Shown: one piece after another, positions 17,666-25,200 of the stretch | How the letters are laid out: the number at the start of each line of letters is the position of its first letter | How positions within the stretch are numbered: the stretch's first letter is position 1 | Assembly: GCF_004332155.1 (NCBI RefSeq) | Contig: NZ_SJDV01000010.1 | Coordinates: 31,422 to 95,421 of the forward strand | Direction of reading: 5' to 3' | Origin: Gramella sp. KN1008 | GTDB lineage: Bacteria; Bacteroidota; Bacteroidia; Flavobacteriales; Flavobacteriaceae | Length of the DNA stretch: 64,000 nucleotides | Notes under the pieces: model-generated | The model's input: only the letters and a program-made list of their open reading frames with translations | Told to the model about the DNA's origin: nothing | Database searches by the model: none | Made by a program: the position numbers and the translations under genes

Positions 17666-18694
17666 ATGAAAACCTATCATTTAGAATTAAATGATGTCGA
17701 CGATTTTATTCCTGAATTCGCTAAAAAATTAGGCTCAGACTATACTGAACATTTAGGAGAATACAATTTTAAAATACCCCACAAAAATGGTGATGGAAAT
17801 ATAAGGGGTATAAATTTCCCTAATGGTGTGGGTTTGTATACCTACCATTGTAAATTTCTCGAAAACCTGCAACTAAAGATCTCCCTGCCCTCTATAAACC
17901 CAATTAGGTTTCTTTACTGTATTGAAGGTGAAATAGATAGTTTTTTTGATAATAATGAGGATTTTACAACTATAGAGAATCACCAGTTTCTTATCTCAGC
18001 ACCCAAGGACTCTGAAACCCATAATATTATTCTAAAAAAGGATACAGCCATAGTGCTATGCTATCTGGAAATAGATAGGCTCAAGTTTCAGCAGTACTTC
18101 TCTTTTGATCTTAATGAGCTTGAACCCGTATTCTATAAGGTATTCAGCGATGTAAAAGCAAAGCATCGAATATGCAAAACCGGAAGTTATAGCCTTAAAA
18201 CCGCAGAAACCATTAAAGAAATAAAGAATTGCGAACTTGAAGGTTTTCCCCGAATAAACTTTATAGGGGCAAAATCACTGGAGATCTTGAGTTATATGCT
18301 TACCCGTTTTAAAAAGGAAAAGCAGATATTTCAGAGTAAGACCCTTAAGCAAAGAGATATGAAGGCCTTAGAAAAGGTAGTTGAATATCTGGACCATAAT
18401 ATTGCGAAGGTGGGTACGGTAAACGACCTTGCAAAAATAGCCGGAATGAATTCAAATAAGCTACAGGAAGCTTTCCAGCTTATCTATGGTAAAACAGTTA
18501 ATGAGTATATAAGAGACATCCGTCTCACTAAAGCACTTAACATGTTAAGCGCAGGAAATAGAAATGTAAGTGAGGTGGTATATGAACTGGGGCTTTCAAG
18601 CCGCAGCTACTTTTCTAAGATCTTTAAAGCAAAATATGGCATTTCCCCGAGAAAGATACTTGCCAGCAAATCCAGGTCTAAACTAAAGACTTAA
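17666..18694 (+). CDS. AraC/XylS-family transcriptional regulator
   Basis: The product has 342 residues. The C-terminal 100 (about 235-335) are two helix-turn-helix units: VNDLAKIAGMNSNKLQEAFQ and NVSEVVYELGLSSRSYFSKIFKAKYGISPRK, the AraC signature. The N-terminal 200 residues carry a beta-rich, cupin-like sensing region without a recognisable ligand motif, common for uncharacterised Bacteroidota AraC proteins. It is divergent from the T9SS beta-helix gene across a 250-nt gap in which no full TAnnTTTG box is seen. The tiny-ORF tract follows on the same strand. Either neighbour could be its target (inference). Confidence 0.85.
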   Translation: MKTYHLELNDVDDFIPEFAKKLGSDYTEHLGEYNFKIPHKNGDGNIRGINFPNGVGLYTYHCKFLENLQLKISLPSINPIRFLYCIEGEIDSFFDNNEDFTTIENHQFLISAPKDSETHNIILKKDTAIVLCYLEIDRLKFQQYFSFDLNELEPVFYKVFSDVKAKHRICKTGSYSLKTAETIKEIKNCELEGFPRINFIGAKSLEILSYMLTRFKKEKQIFQSKTLKQRDMKALEKVVEYLDHNIAKVGTVNDLAKIAGMNSNKLQEAFQLIYGKTVNEYIRDIRLTKALNMLSAGNRNVSEVVYELGLSSRSYFSKIFKAKYGISPRKILASKSRSKLKT

Positions 18695-18756
18695 TTTAAT
18701 CAACCCCCCGATCCAGGGTATAACAGCATTACAATTGTTATTAAATATTTAAAATA

Positions 18757-18775
18757 GGGGATTAATCCCCTTTTC
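18757..18775 (+). terminator. Short hairpin with U-tract after the AraC gene
   Basis: GGGGA-TTAA-TCCCC is a perfect 5-bp stem followed by TTTTCT, 62 nt after the regulator stop codon. It is short and may be a weak terminator or an attenuator before the tiny-ORF tract. Confidence 0.4.
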
Positions 18776-18922
18776 TATCAACTATCTTTACGGTACTTTA
18801 GTATTCAGAAATTCACTCCCCTATTCCCCCCCTAAATTGTTGAAAAGAATGTTCCCAACCTAAAAAGGCGGGGAATCCCAGCCCCCCATATTAAATATAT
18901 CATCAATCAAAATTTTTACATC

Positions 18923-19060
18923 ATGACAGCTTTTTCAAACATCATCGAGAGCTTCGGCTCATTAAACGAAGGAAACCTTACTCACCACAAACCTTTTTTA
19001 AACCAAAGAAGTGGAACTGGTAGAAGTTCATGGTACAACCGTAGAAAATACGGAATCTAA
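18923..19060 (+). CDS. Candidate 45-residue small protein
   Basis: The frame runs from an ATG at 18923 to a TAA at 19058. The product starts MTAFSNIIESFGSLNEG and ends SSWYNRRKYGI, rich in Asn, Ser, Gly and basic residues at the C-terminus. It has no signal peptide, Cys residues or membrane segment. I do not recognise it. It is the longest of four tiny ORFs between the AraC gene and a strong terminator. A chance ORF of this length is possible in a 40% GC genome, so confidence is low to moderate. Confidence 0.4.
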   Translation: MTAFSNIIESFGSLNEGNLTHHKPFLNQRSGTGRSSWYNRRKYGI

Positions 19061-19087
19061 TTTCATCATTCATCAAACACATCAATC

Positions 19088-19180
19088 ATGAAAGCGCATA
19101 TCAATATTAAACAACAGCCTAGAGGTATGTACAATGGCTTAAACTTAAGAAGGCTGGCAGAGACAGTAATAATCAGATGA
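19088..19180 (+). CDS. Candidate 30-residue small peptide
   Basis: The ATG at 19088 is directly preceded by CATCAATC, like the motif upstream of the 45-residue ORF. The product starts MKAHINIKQQPRGMYNG and is basic (Lys/Arg-rich). Nothing recognisable is seen. It could be part of a tiny-ORF mini-operon or a chance frame in a noncoding RNA. Confidence 0.25.
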   Translation: MKAHINIKQQPRGMYNGLNLRRLAETVIIR

Positions 19181-19247
19181 AAAATCCGGCATCCAATCCG
19201 GAATAATTGAGGAACCAATACGGGGCAATCATTCATCAGTCAGAATT

Positions 19248-19310
19248 ATGAGAGACGTTCTTTCGTACCCGAACAGTAAAAATCCTCTAATTTGGATTAG
19301 CCTTACATAA
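19248..19310 (+). CDS. Candidate 20-residue peptide
   Basis: The ATG at 19248 follows CATTCATCAGTCAGAATT. The 20-residue product has no recognisable feature. The next tiny frame starts at the base after its stop codon. The call rests only on position and the upstream motif. Confidence 0.15.
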   Translation: MRDVLSYPNSKNPLIWISLT

Positions 19311-19355
19311 ATGCCGGGCTTTCATCTGGTAATAAACATCAATCATCATATCTAA
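19311..19355 (+). CDS. Candidate 14-residue peptide, abutting the previous stop
   Basis: The ATG at 19311 immediately follows the TAA at 19308-19310. It encodes MPGFHLVININHHI and stops at 19355, 30 nt before the terminator stem. It may be a chance ORF; it is listed because the four frames are stacked in one putative transcript. Confidence 0.12.
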   Translation: MPGFHLVININHHI

Positions 19356-19385
19356 AAAATCAGTCATCACATCTGTTTCTTTCTG

Positions 19386-19422
19386 AAAAGTACCCTGATT
19401 CATCAAATCAGGGTACTTTTTC
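19386..19422 (+). terminator. Strong intrinsic terminator after the tiny-ORF tract
   Basis: AAAAGTACCCTGATT and AATCAGGGTACTTTT form a 15-bp perfect stem with a 5-nt loop followed by T residues. A stem this good implies that the 18.8-19.4 kb tract is transcribed as a defined unit. Confidence 0.85.
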
Positions 19423-19511
19423 ATTGTTCATAAATCTCATTTCGCCAACAAGTACCTATTAAAGGTGCCCAATTGTTCGTATATTCAGGGCCTAGTTTAA
19501 ATTAATCAAAC

Positions 19512-21662
19512 ATGAACCGACAAATACGAAAAGGCCTGGGGATTTTTGTCCTGGCCTCTGTTCTCAGCTGTGCTAACAGTGAGGAATCCACTAACGAAAA
19601 TGACACCATGAATAATCCTTTATTAGCCGAATGGACAGGACCCTACGAAGGTGTACCCGCATTTGACAAAATGCAGGTAGAGCTTGTAAAACCCGCCATC
19701 CTGAAAGGCATGGAATTACATCTTGCTGAAATTGAAAAAATCGCCAATAATCCTGAAAAACCTACCTTTGAAAACACGATAGTTCCTATGGAACTGGCGG
19801 GAAAAGAGCTGGACAGAGCATTCGTTTACTATGGAATCTATAGCAGCAATGTCTCCAGTCCTGAATTCCGCGAGGTTCAGAAAGAACTTGCGCCCGAGAT
19901 TTCAGCTCACTATTCCAGGATAAACCAGAATACCGCACTTTTTGAAAGGATAAAAAGCGTGTATGAAAAATCCCAGAAGGATTCATTAGCTGCGGCAGAG
20001 CAACGTACCATAGAACTTATCTATGAAGACTTTGCCATGAGTGGTGCAAACCTAAACGAGGAGGATAAAAAACGCTATGCGGCTATAAATAAAGAACTTT
20101 CCGAGCTCTATACCCAATTTTCCAATAACGTACTTGCTGATGAAGAGAACTACGTGATCTACCTTGAGGAAGACCAGCTTGGAGGCCTTCCGGAATCCTA
20201 TGTGAAATCTGCTGCGAAAGCTGCAGCCGATCGTGGAAAGGAAGGAAAATATGCCGTTACCAATACCCGGTCTTCCATGGATCCATTCCTTACCTATTCA
20301 ACTGAAAGGGATCTACGTGAAAAAGTATGGACAAATTATTATTCCAGAGGGGATAATAATGACGAATATGACAATAAGGAGATTATCTCCGAGATCTTAA
20401 AATTAAGAGATGAACGGGTGGAGCTATTAGGCTACGATAACTATGCGCAGTGGAGACTCCAGAATCGTATGGCTAAAAATCCCGAAAACGCCATGGACCT
20501 TATGATGAAAATGTGGCCTGCCGCGCTTGCGAGGGTTGAAGAAGAGGTGGAAGATATGCAAAAGATAGCCGATGCCGAAGGAGCGAATATCACCATCAAA
20601 CCATGGGATTATCGATTTTATGCAGAGAAAGTTAGAAAGGAAAAATATGACCTTGACAGCGAAGAAGTGAAACAATATCTTGAATTAGGGAATCTAACCC
20701 AGGCTTTGTTCTTCACTGCAGGAGAGTTGTTTAACTTTGATTTTTCGCCAGTTGAGGAAGGAAGCGTACCCGTTTTCCATGAAGATGTAAAGGTTTGGGA
20801 AGTTACCGATAAGGATTCAGGAGAGATAGTAGGATTATGGTATCTTGATCCTTATGCAAGACAGGGAAAGAGATCCGGAGCCTGGGCAACCACTTACCGT
20901 TCTTTTACCGAACTGGAAGGCGAAAAACTGGTTCTTGCTTCTAACAATTCTAACTTTATCGAACCTGCACCCGGCGAACCTGTTCTGGTATCGTGGGACG
21001 ATGCGGAGACCTTCTTTCATGAATTCGGACATGCACTGCATTTCCTTTCTTCAAATGTGAAATATCCAACTTTGAATGGCGGGGTAAGAGATTATACTGA
21101 ATTTCAGTCACAATTGCTGGAAAGATGGCTGTCTACAGATAAGGTCATCAACCAGTTCTTAAGACATCATGAAACTGATGAAGTGATACCCGATGAACTG
21201 GTAAAAAAGATCAAAAAGGCTTCGACTTTTAATCAGGGATTTGCTACCACTGAATTTCTGGCTTCGGCAATAATGGATATGAAATATCATACCACCGACC
21301 CTGAAGATATAGATCCTGAGCAATTTGAAAAGGAAACATTGGAAGAGCTGAATATGCCGGAAGAGATCGTGATGAGACATCGTAGCCCTCATTTTGGACA
21401 TGTGTTCTCCGGGGAGGGTTATGCTACCGGATATTATGGTTATTTATGGGCCGATGTACTCACCTCTGATGCCGCAGAAGCTTTTGCCGATGCTCCGGGT
21501 GGATTCTATGATAAAGAACTTGCTCATAAGCTGGTAAAATATCTTTTTGCGCCAAGAAATGCCATGGATCCGGCAGAGGCCTACAGAAAATTCAGAGGAA
21601 GGGATGCTGAGATCGATGCTCTTATGAGGGATCGGGGTTTTCCTGTACCTGATAATAACTAA
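19512..21662 (+). CDS. dcp: M3-family peptidyl-dipeptidase (Dcp-like), lipoprotein
   Basis: The 716-residue product has a lipoprotein signal (VLSC, Cys20). The zinc motif FHEFGHALH gives His503, Glu504 and His507, and the second glutamate is in the region RDYTEFQSQLLE about 25 residues later, as in thimet oligopeptidase/Dcp enzymes. The length matches Dcp (about 680-720). It should remove dipeptides from the C-termini of oligopeptides in the periplasm, helping peptide use. It follows the strong terminator at 19386-19422, so it has its own promoter; TTG-N17-TAGTTTAA at about 19472-19499 is a weak candidate. Confidence 0.88.
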   Translation: MNRQIRKGLGIFVLASVLSCANSEESTNENDTMNNPLLAEWTGPYEGVPAFDKMQVELVKPAILKGMELHLAEIEKIANNPEKPTFENTIVPMELAGKELDRAFVYYGIYSSNVSSPEFREVQKELAPEISAHYSRINQNTALFERIKSVYEKSQKDSLAAAEQRTIELIYEDFAMSGANLNEEDKKRYAAINKELSELYTQFSNNVLADEENYVIYLEEDQLGGLPESYVKSAAKAAADRGKEGKYAVTNTRSSMDPFLTYSTERDLREKVWTNYYSRGDNNDEYDNKEIISEILKLRDERVELLGYDNYAQWRLQNRMAKNPENAMDLMMKMWPAALARVEEEVEDMQKIADAEGANITIKPWDYRFYAEKVRKEKYDLDSEEVKQYLELGNLTQALFFTAGELFNFDFSPVEEGSVPVFHEDVKVWEVTDKDSGEIVGLWYLDPYARQGKRSGAWATTYRSFTELEGEKLVLASNNSNFIEPAPGEPVLVSWDDAETFFHEFGHALHFLSSNVKYPTLNGGVRDYTEFQSQLLERWLSTDKVINQFLRHHETDEVIPDELVKKIKKASTFNQGFATTEFLASAIMDMKYHTTDPEDIDPEQFEKETLEELNMPEEIVMRHRSPHFGHVFSGEGYATGYYGYLWADVLTSDAAEAFADAPGGFYDKELAHKLVKYLFAPRNAMDPAEAYRKFRGRDAEIDALMRDRGFPVPDNN

Positions 21663-21670
21663 TTATAAAG

Positions 21671-21698
21671 CACCCCGGATCCGTTCGGGGTGTTTACT
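21671..21698 (+). terminator. Hairpin after the Dcp-like gene
   Basis: CACCCCG and CGGGGTG form a 7-bp stem around an 8-nt loop, followed by TTTACTT. It sits just after the stop codon and ends 15 nt before the next ATG, so it may act as a partial terminator between two peptide/amide-degrading genes. Confidence 0.5.
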
Positions 21699-21713
21699 TA
21701 TATCTTAATACTA

Positions 21714-23273
21714 ATGAAAAATATATATATTCTATTTCTTCTTGGTTTGATTTGTATTCACACAACAATTGGTCAGACTAACGGAGAAGGCCCCTTTACT
21801 CAGCTTATAATACGCGGCGTCACCCTCATCAATGGTAATGGAGCCCCACCCATGGGTCCTCTGGATATTACCGTAGAGAAAAACCAGATCACAGGTATAC
21901 ATAATGTAGGCTATCCCGGCGTAAAGATAGATGAAGCAAAAAGACCAAAATTAAAAGAAGGTGGTCGTGAACTGGATGCCAGCGGAATGTATCTTCTGCC
22001 CGGATTCATTGATATGCACACCCATATAGGAGGAAAAGCCCAGGGAGCCACCCCTGAATATGTCTTTAAACTTTGGCTCGCTCATGGAGTCACTACGGTT
22101 CGGGAAGTTGGTGGCCCCGGAATAGACTGGACGCTGGATCTTAAAGAAAAGATCAGAAATAAGGAAATGCCCGGGCCAAGGATCGTCAGCTATACGGTAT
22201 TCGGGAACGGGAAGGATGAGCCAATTACTACATCAGGGGAAGCAAGAGAATGGGTGAGAACAAATGCCAATAAAGGCGCTGATGGGATCAAATTCTTTGG
22301 AGCTTCACCAGAGATCATGAAAGCCGCACTGGATGAAAACGGAAAACTCGGGAAAGGTTCCGCCATGCATCATGCACAGTTAAGTGTGGGAAGATGGAAT
22401 GTTCTTAATTCGGCTAAAGCCGGCCTTACTTCCATGGAGCACTGGTATGGTCTTCCGGAAGCTCTCTTCCATGACCGTACGGTACAGCATTACCCGCTGG
22501 ATTATAATTATCAGAACGAGCAGCACAGATTTGCCGAAGCCGGTAAACTCTGGGCCCAGGCTGCAGGACCAGGTACAGAACACTGGAAGAAGACCATGGA
22601 CACTTTACTGGCTCTGGATTTCACCCTGGATCCTACTTTCAATATATATGAGGCAAGCCGTGACCTGATGCGTGCAAGGAGGGCTGAATGGCACGAAACC
22701 TACACCCTTCCATCCCTCTGGAAATTCTATCAACCGAGTAAAATCTCTCACGGTTCTTACTGGCACTACTGGGGAACTGAGGAAGAGGTAGCCTGGAAAG
22801 AGAATTTCAGGATATGGATGCAATTCGTAAATGAATTTAAGAATCGCGGCGGAAGGGTTACCACCGGTTCAGATTCCGGATTTATATTTCAACTATATGG
22901 TTTTGCCTATGTGAGAGAATTAGAGCTGCTTCGGGAAGCCGGTTTTCATCCGCTCGAAGTTGTGCGCGCCGCTACCCTTAACGGGGCCGAAGCCTTAGGA
23001 ATGGACGATAAGCTTGGAACCGTGGAAGTTGGTAAACTTGCAGATTTCGTGATTGTGGAAGAAAATCCTCTTCAAAACCTTAAAGTTCTTTATGGAACGG
23101 GTGCTATTAGGCTTACCGAAGAAAATGAGGTTGTTCGGGTAGGCGGAGTTAAATACACTATTAGGGATGGAATCATTTATGATTCAAAGGCTCTGCTGAA
23201 GGAAGTTGAAGAAATGGTCACCAAAGAAAAAGAGACACAGGGATTTGAGATCACTCAGCCGGGAATGGACTGA
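21714..23273 (+). CDS. Secreted amidohydrolase-family metal hydrolase
   Basis: The ATG at 21714 (519 residues) puts a signal peptide at the N-terminus (MKNIYILFLLGLICIHTTIG); an in-frame ATG at 21690 adds eight residues and is less likely. The metal ligands of the amidohydrolase fold are visible: GFIDMHTHIGG (HxH), the lysine in ADGIKFFGA, His in LTSMEHWYG, and Asp in TTGSDSGF. The C-terminal EALGMDDKLGTVEVGKLADFVIVEENPL is the usual beta-sandwich return. It is exported and probably hydrolyses a cyclic amide, dipeptide or related compound; the substrate is not predictable. It follows the Dcp-like gene by about 50 nt and may be co-expressed with it. Confidence 0.82.
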   Translation: MKNIYILFLLGLICIHTTIGQTNGEGPFTQLIIRGVTLINGNGAPPMGPLDITVEKNQITGIHNVGYPGVKIDEAKRPKLKEGGRELDASGMYLLPGFIDMHTHIGGKAQGATPEYVFKLWLAHGVTTVREVGGPGIDWTLDLKEKIRNKEMPGPRIVSYTVFGNGKDEPITTSGEAREWVRTNANKGADGIKFFGASPEIMKAALDENGKLGKGSAMHHAQLSVGRWNVLNSAKAGLTSMEHWYGLPEALFHDRTVQHYPLDYNYQNEQHRFAEAGKLWAQAAGPGTEHWKKTMDTLLALDFTLDPTFNIYEASRDLMRARRAEWHETYTLPSLWKFYQPSKISHGSYWHYWGTEEEVAWKENFRIWMQFVNEFKNRGGRVTTGSDSGFIFQLYGFAYVRELELLREAGFHPLEVVRAATLNGAEALGMDDKLGTVEVGKLADFVIVEENPLQNLKVLYGTGAIRLTEENEVVRVGGVKYTIRDGIIYDSKALLKEVEEMVTKEKETQGFEITQPGMD

Positions 23274-23301
23274 TCGGTTTCAATTTTAATTTAAAATAAA
23301 C

Positions 23302-23433
23302 AGGCTGTCTAAAAAGTACGTTTGCGTCAAGTTGTCCCGATAGCGATTGGGATTTTTCAGCTTCTAAATTGAGTTCACTTAAGATCCTGAAATAAATTCA
23401 GGATGACCTCAATTCTATCTTTTTAGACAGTCT
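23302..23433. repeat. Structured 132-bp intergenic repeat (MITE/REP-like)
   Basis: The ends AGGCTGTCTAAAAAG (23302-23316) and CTTTTTAGACAGTCT (23419-23433) are inverted with one mismatch. Inside are three more inverted pairs: TCCCGAT/ATTGGGA (23335-23352), AATTGAG/CTCAATT flanking, and ATCCTGAA/TTCAGGAT (23384-23404). The element therefore folds into nested stems. No ORF lies within it. Similar ATCCTGAA...TTCAGGAT and CCCGATAGC...GGG hairpins are, as I recall, dispersed in Flavobacteriia genomes. The right arm plus the following CTTTTTTTCT could also terminate the amidohydrolase transcript. Confidence 0.65.
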
Positions 23434-23454
23434 CTTTTTTTCTATTTTGAACCT

Positions 23455-24027
23455 ATGTACAGACATTTCAAGATCTATAAACCTTATGGCTACCTAAGTC
23501 AGTTCGTCACTAACCAGAAAAAGGCCGGAAAGCACAGATTACTGGGTGAATTATATGATTTCCCTGAAGGCACTATGGCTGTGGGACGTCTGGATAAAGA
23601 TTCGGAAGGTTTGTTGCTGCTGACTACCAATGGCAAGCTCAGCACTAAAATTACGGCAGGTGATTCCGAAAAAGAATATTACGTACAGGTGGATGGAGAG
23701 ATCACTTCCGAGGCTATGGAAAGTCTTACGAACGGAGTTGATATAAGTATTCAGGGTAAGACATATACCACTCTTCCCTGTAAGGCTGAAAAACTTGATG
23801 CGGTTCCATCTTTTCCGGAAAGAACTAAAAAGGTAAGGGATGAAAGACATGGACCCACAAGCTGGATAAGCGTAACTTTAACCGAAGGTAAATTCCGTCA
23901 GGTAAAAAAGATGACAGCCGCAGTAGGCTTTCCAACCTTAAGACTTGTACGAGTCCGGATCGCCAATGAATTACTCGATGGTATGGATGTCGGGGAAGTA
24001 CGTGAAATCAGTGAAGTGAAATTTTAA
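23455..24027 (+). CDS. rluE: Pseudouridine synthase, RluE type
   Basis: The 190-residue protein belongs to the RsuA/RluB/E/F group. The catalytic motif is GRLDKDSEGLLLLT with Asp47. The early KPYGYLSQF and late KFRQVKKMTAAVGFPTLRLVRVRI match the conserved start and end blocks. There is no S4 domain and the length is near that of E. coli RluE (about 200), which modifies one uridine of 23S rRNA. It is transcribed away from the repeat element and ends 3 nt from the convergent heme oxygenase gene. Confidence 0.88.
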   Translation: MYRHFKIYKPYGYLSQFVTNQKKAGKHRLLGELYDFPEGTMAVGRLDKDSEGLLLLTTNGKLSTKITAGDSEKEYYVQVDGEITSEAMESLTNGVDISIQGKTYTTLPCKAEKLDAVPSFPERTKKVRDERHGPTSWISVTLTEGKFRQVKKMTAAVGFPTLRLVRVRIANELLDGMDVGEVREISEVKF

Positions 24028-24030
24028 TTC

Positions 24031-24594
24031 CTAGCAGTCAGAAAATTCCAGTTTAAAGGCTTTCTCGAATAATCGAAAGGTTTCCTGTGCCTTATAAGCC
24101 GCCTGTTCAATTTCTTCTTCTGTAAATTCACGTGATCTAAGGGATTTAAGAAACTTATTCCATCCTTTTATACTATCCCGGGTGCCACTGAAAAAAGTTT
24201 GCGATGACAAATGCTCCAGTGACCCACACTTACTTACCTCCCTGCCAATGACCATTCCGCCCATGGCCGACCCCTCTATAACGTAGGCCGCGCCAAGAGC
24301 TTCGGCTTCATTTTCACAATGGAAATCAGAAAAGGTATCACATTCGGGATCATGCATGCCCACTCCTGCAAGATCTGCTTTCAGCTTTTCTGCCTTGTCA
24401 CCCGCCTGGCCGGGAAGAAATCTTGAAATTTCCTTTTCCACCTTACAGTATGCCAGGAAATTCTGGTAAAGAAGAAGCTTGTATTCTTCCAGACCTATAG
24501 AATGATCCATGATCTTATTAGCCAGATTTTCACCTTCCAGTTTCTTATGTAGGTCTGCAGTTGCTTCTCTTAATCTATTCAGCATCATCTCCAA
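24031..24594 (-). CDS. bphO: Biliverdin-producing heme oxygenase
   Basis: The 187-residue all-helical protein has RLREATADLHKKLE near its start, with His16 as the likely proximal heme ligand, and a distal-helix-like GAAYVIEGSAMGGMVIGREV at about residues 99-118. It is the last gene of the phytochrome operon and overlaps the response-regulator gene by 20 nt. Heme oxygenase converts heme to biliverdin, CO and iron; biliverdin is the chromophore of bacteriophytochromes, so the context fits BphO. The iron-acquisition role of other heme oxygenases is less likely with this neighbourhood. A second ATG at 24585 would shorten the start by three residues. Confidence 0.85.
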   Translation of the reverse strand: MEMMLNRLREATADLHKKLEGENLANKIMDHSIGLEEYKLLLYQNFLAYCKVEKEISRFLPGQAGDKAEKLKADLAGVGMHDPECDTFSDFHCENEAEALGAAYVIEGSAMGGMVIGREVSKCGSLEHLSSQTFFSGTRDSIKGWNKFLKSLRSREFTEEEIEQAAYKAQETFRLFEKAFKLEFSDC

Positions 24595-25132
24595 TATTAA
24601 ACCTGTTCATCGCTTCCTTGATCTTCTTTATATTTTCTACATGTTCCACATTATCAGTATTGATCTTATCCAGGTATTCGTAGATCTGGTTAACGGTGAT
24701 CTTATTATTTCTGATACGTTCCCTGAGCTCATCCCGCGCGACCATATTCACCACCACCTTTTTTAAGAAAGGCTCCAGCTTTTCACTGAGGTTATTCATA
24801 TGTTTTTTCAAAATATAGCCGGAAGCACCATTGAGAATAGTATTGGCTGCAAGTTCTTCATCATGGATAGTTCCTGTAATAAAAATGAAATCTATACTAC
24901 TGTCAAATCCCTTAACCAGCTCCATTACATCAAGACCTGTACAATTAGGAAGGTTATAGTCAGAAAGTACCACGTCCGGAGCAAAGTTCACGAGGTGGTT
25001 TTTACAATCCTCCAGGTTATCGGCAACCTCAATCACCGGATTTTTAACTATCTTCTTAATCTGCCTTTTAATGAGCATTACATCGCTTTCGCGATCTTCG
25101 ACCAGTAATATTCGCAGAGATGTTTTAATCAT
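24575..25132 (-). CDS. Response regulator (receiver domain) of the phytochrome operon
   Basis: Residues 5-125 form a CheY-type receiver: acidic pair Glu12-Asp13, phospho-acceptor Asp58 in SDYNLPNCTG, Thr86 in FITGT and Lys109/Lys110. The C-terminal 60 residues are charged and helical (RDELRERIRNNKITVNQIYEYLDKINTDN) with no DNA-binding domain I can identify. It therefore probably acts by protein contact or as a phosphate relay. It lies 68 nt downstream of bphP and overlaps bphO. Small receivers of this kind are the usual partners of bacteriophytochrome kinases. Confidence 0.85.
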   Translation of the reverse strand: MIKTSLRILLVEDRESDVMLIKRQIKKIVKNPVIEVADNLEDCKNHLVNFAPDVVLSDYNLPNCTGLDVMELVKGFDSSIDFIFITGTIHDEELAANTILNGASGYILKKHMNNLSEKLEPFLKKVVVNMVARDELRERIRNNKITVNQIYEYLDKINTDNVEHVENIKKIKEAMNRFNIGDDAE

Positions 25133-25200
25133 TGGGTTACAATTCGGAAATCGGATATACGAAAATATTATAAAGCCCGGGTTCTTACAATTTTGATCTG

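Larger units (their letters stand above)
18695..19511 (+). other. 0.8-kb intergenic tract with tiny ORFs and recurrent CATCAATCA motifs
   Basis: No conventional gene lies here. The tract contains a GGGG-TTAA-type hairpin near 18757, runs of C and G at 18820-18890, and four tiny plus-strand ORFs (18923, 19088, 19248, 19311). The sequence CATCAATCA recurs near 18901, 19081 and 19329, with CATCA variants just before the first three ORFs. A very strong terminator ends it at 19386-19421. This suggests a transcribed unit, either small proteins or a structured RNA. The possible promoter is weak: TATCTTTA near 18783 differs from the consensus at one base. Confidence 0.5.

Noticed and set aside
18820..18890. 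C/G-rich runs that could be a transposon end or phage attachment site
   Set aside because: No matching second copy, no integrase and no tRNA are present; the runs more likely belong to a transcribed leader.
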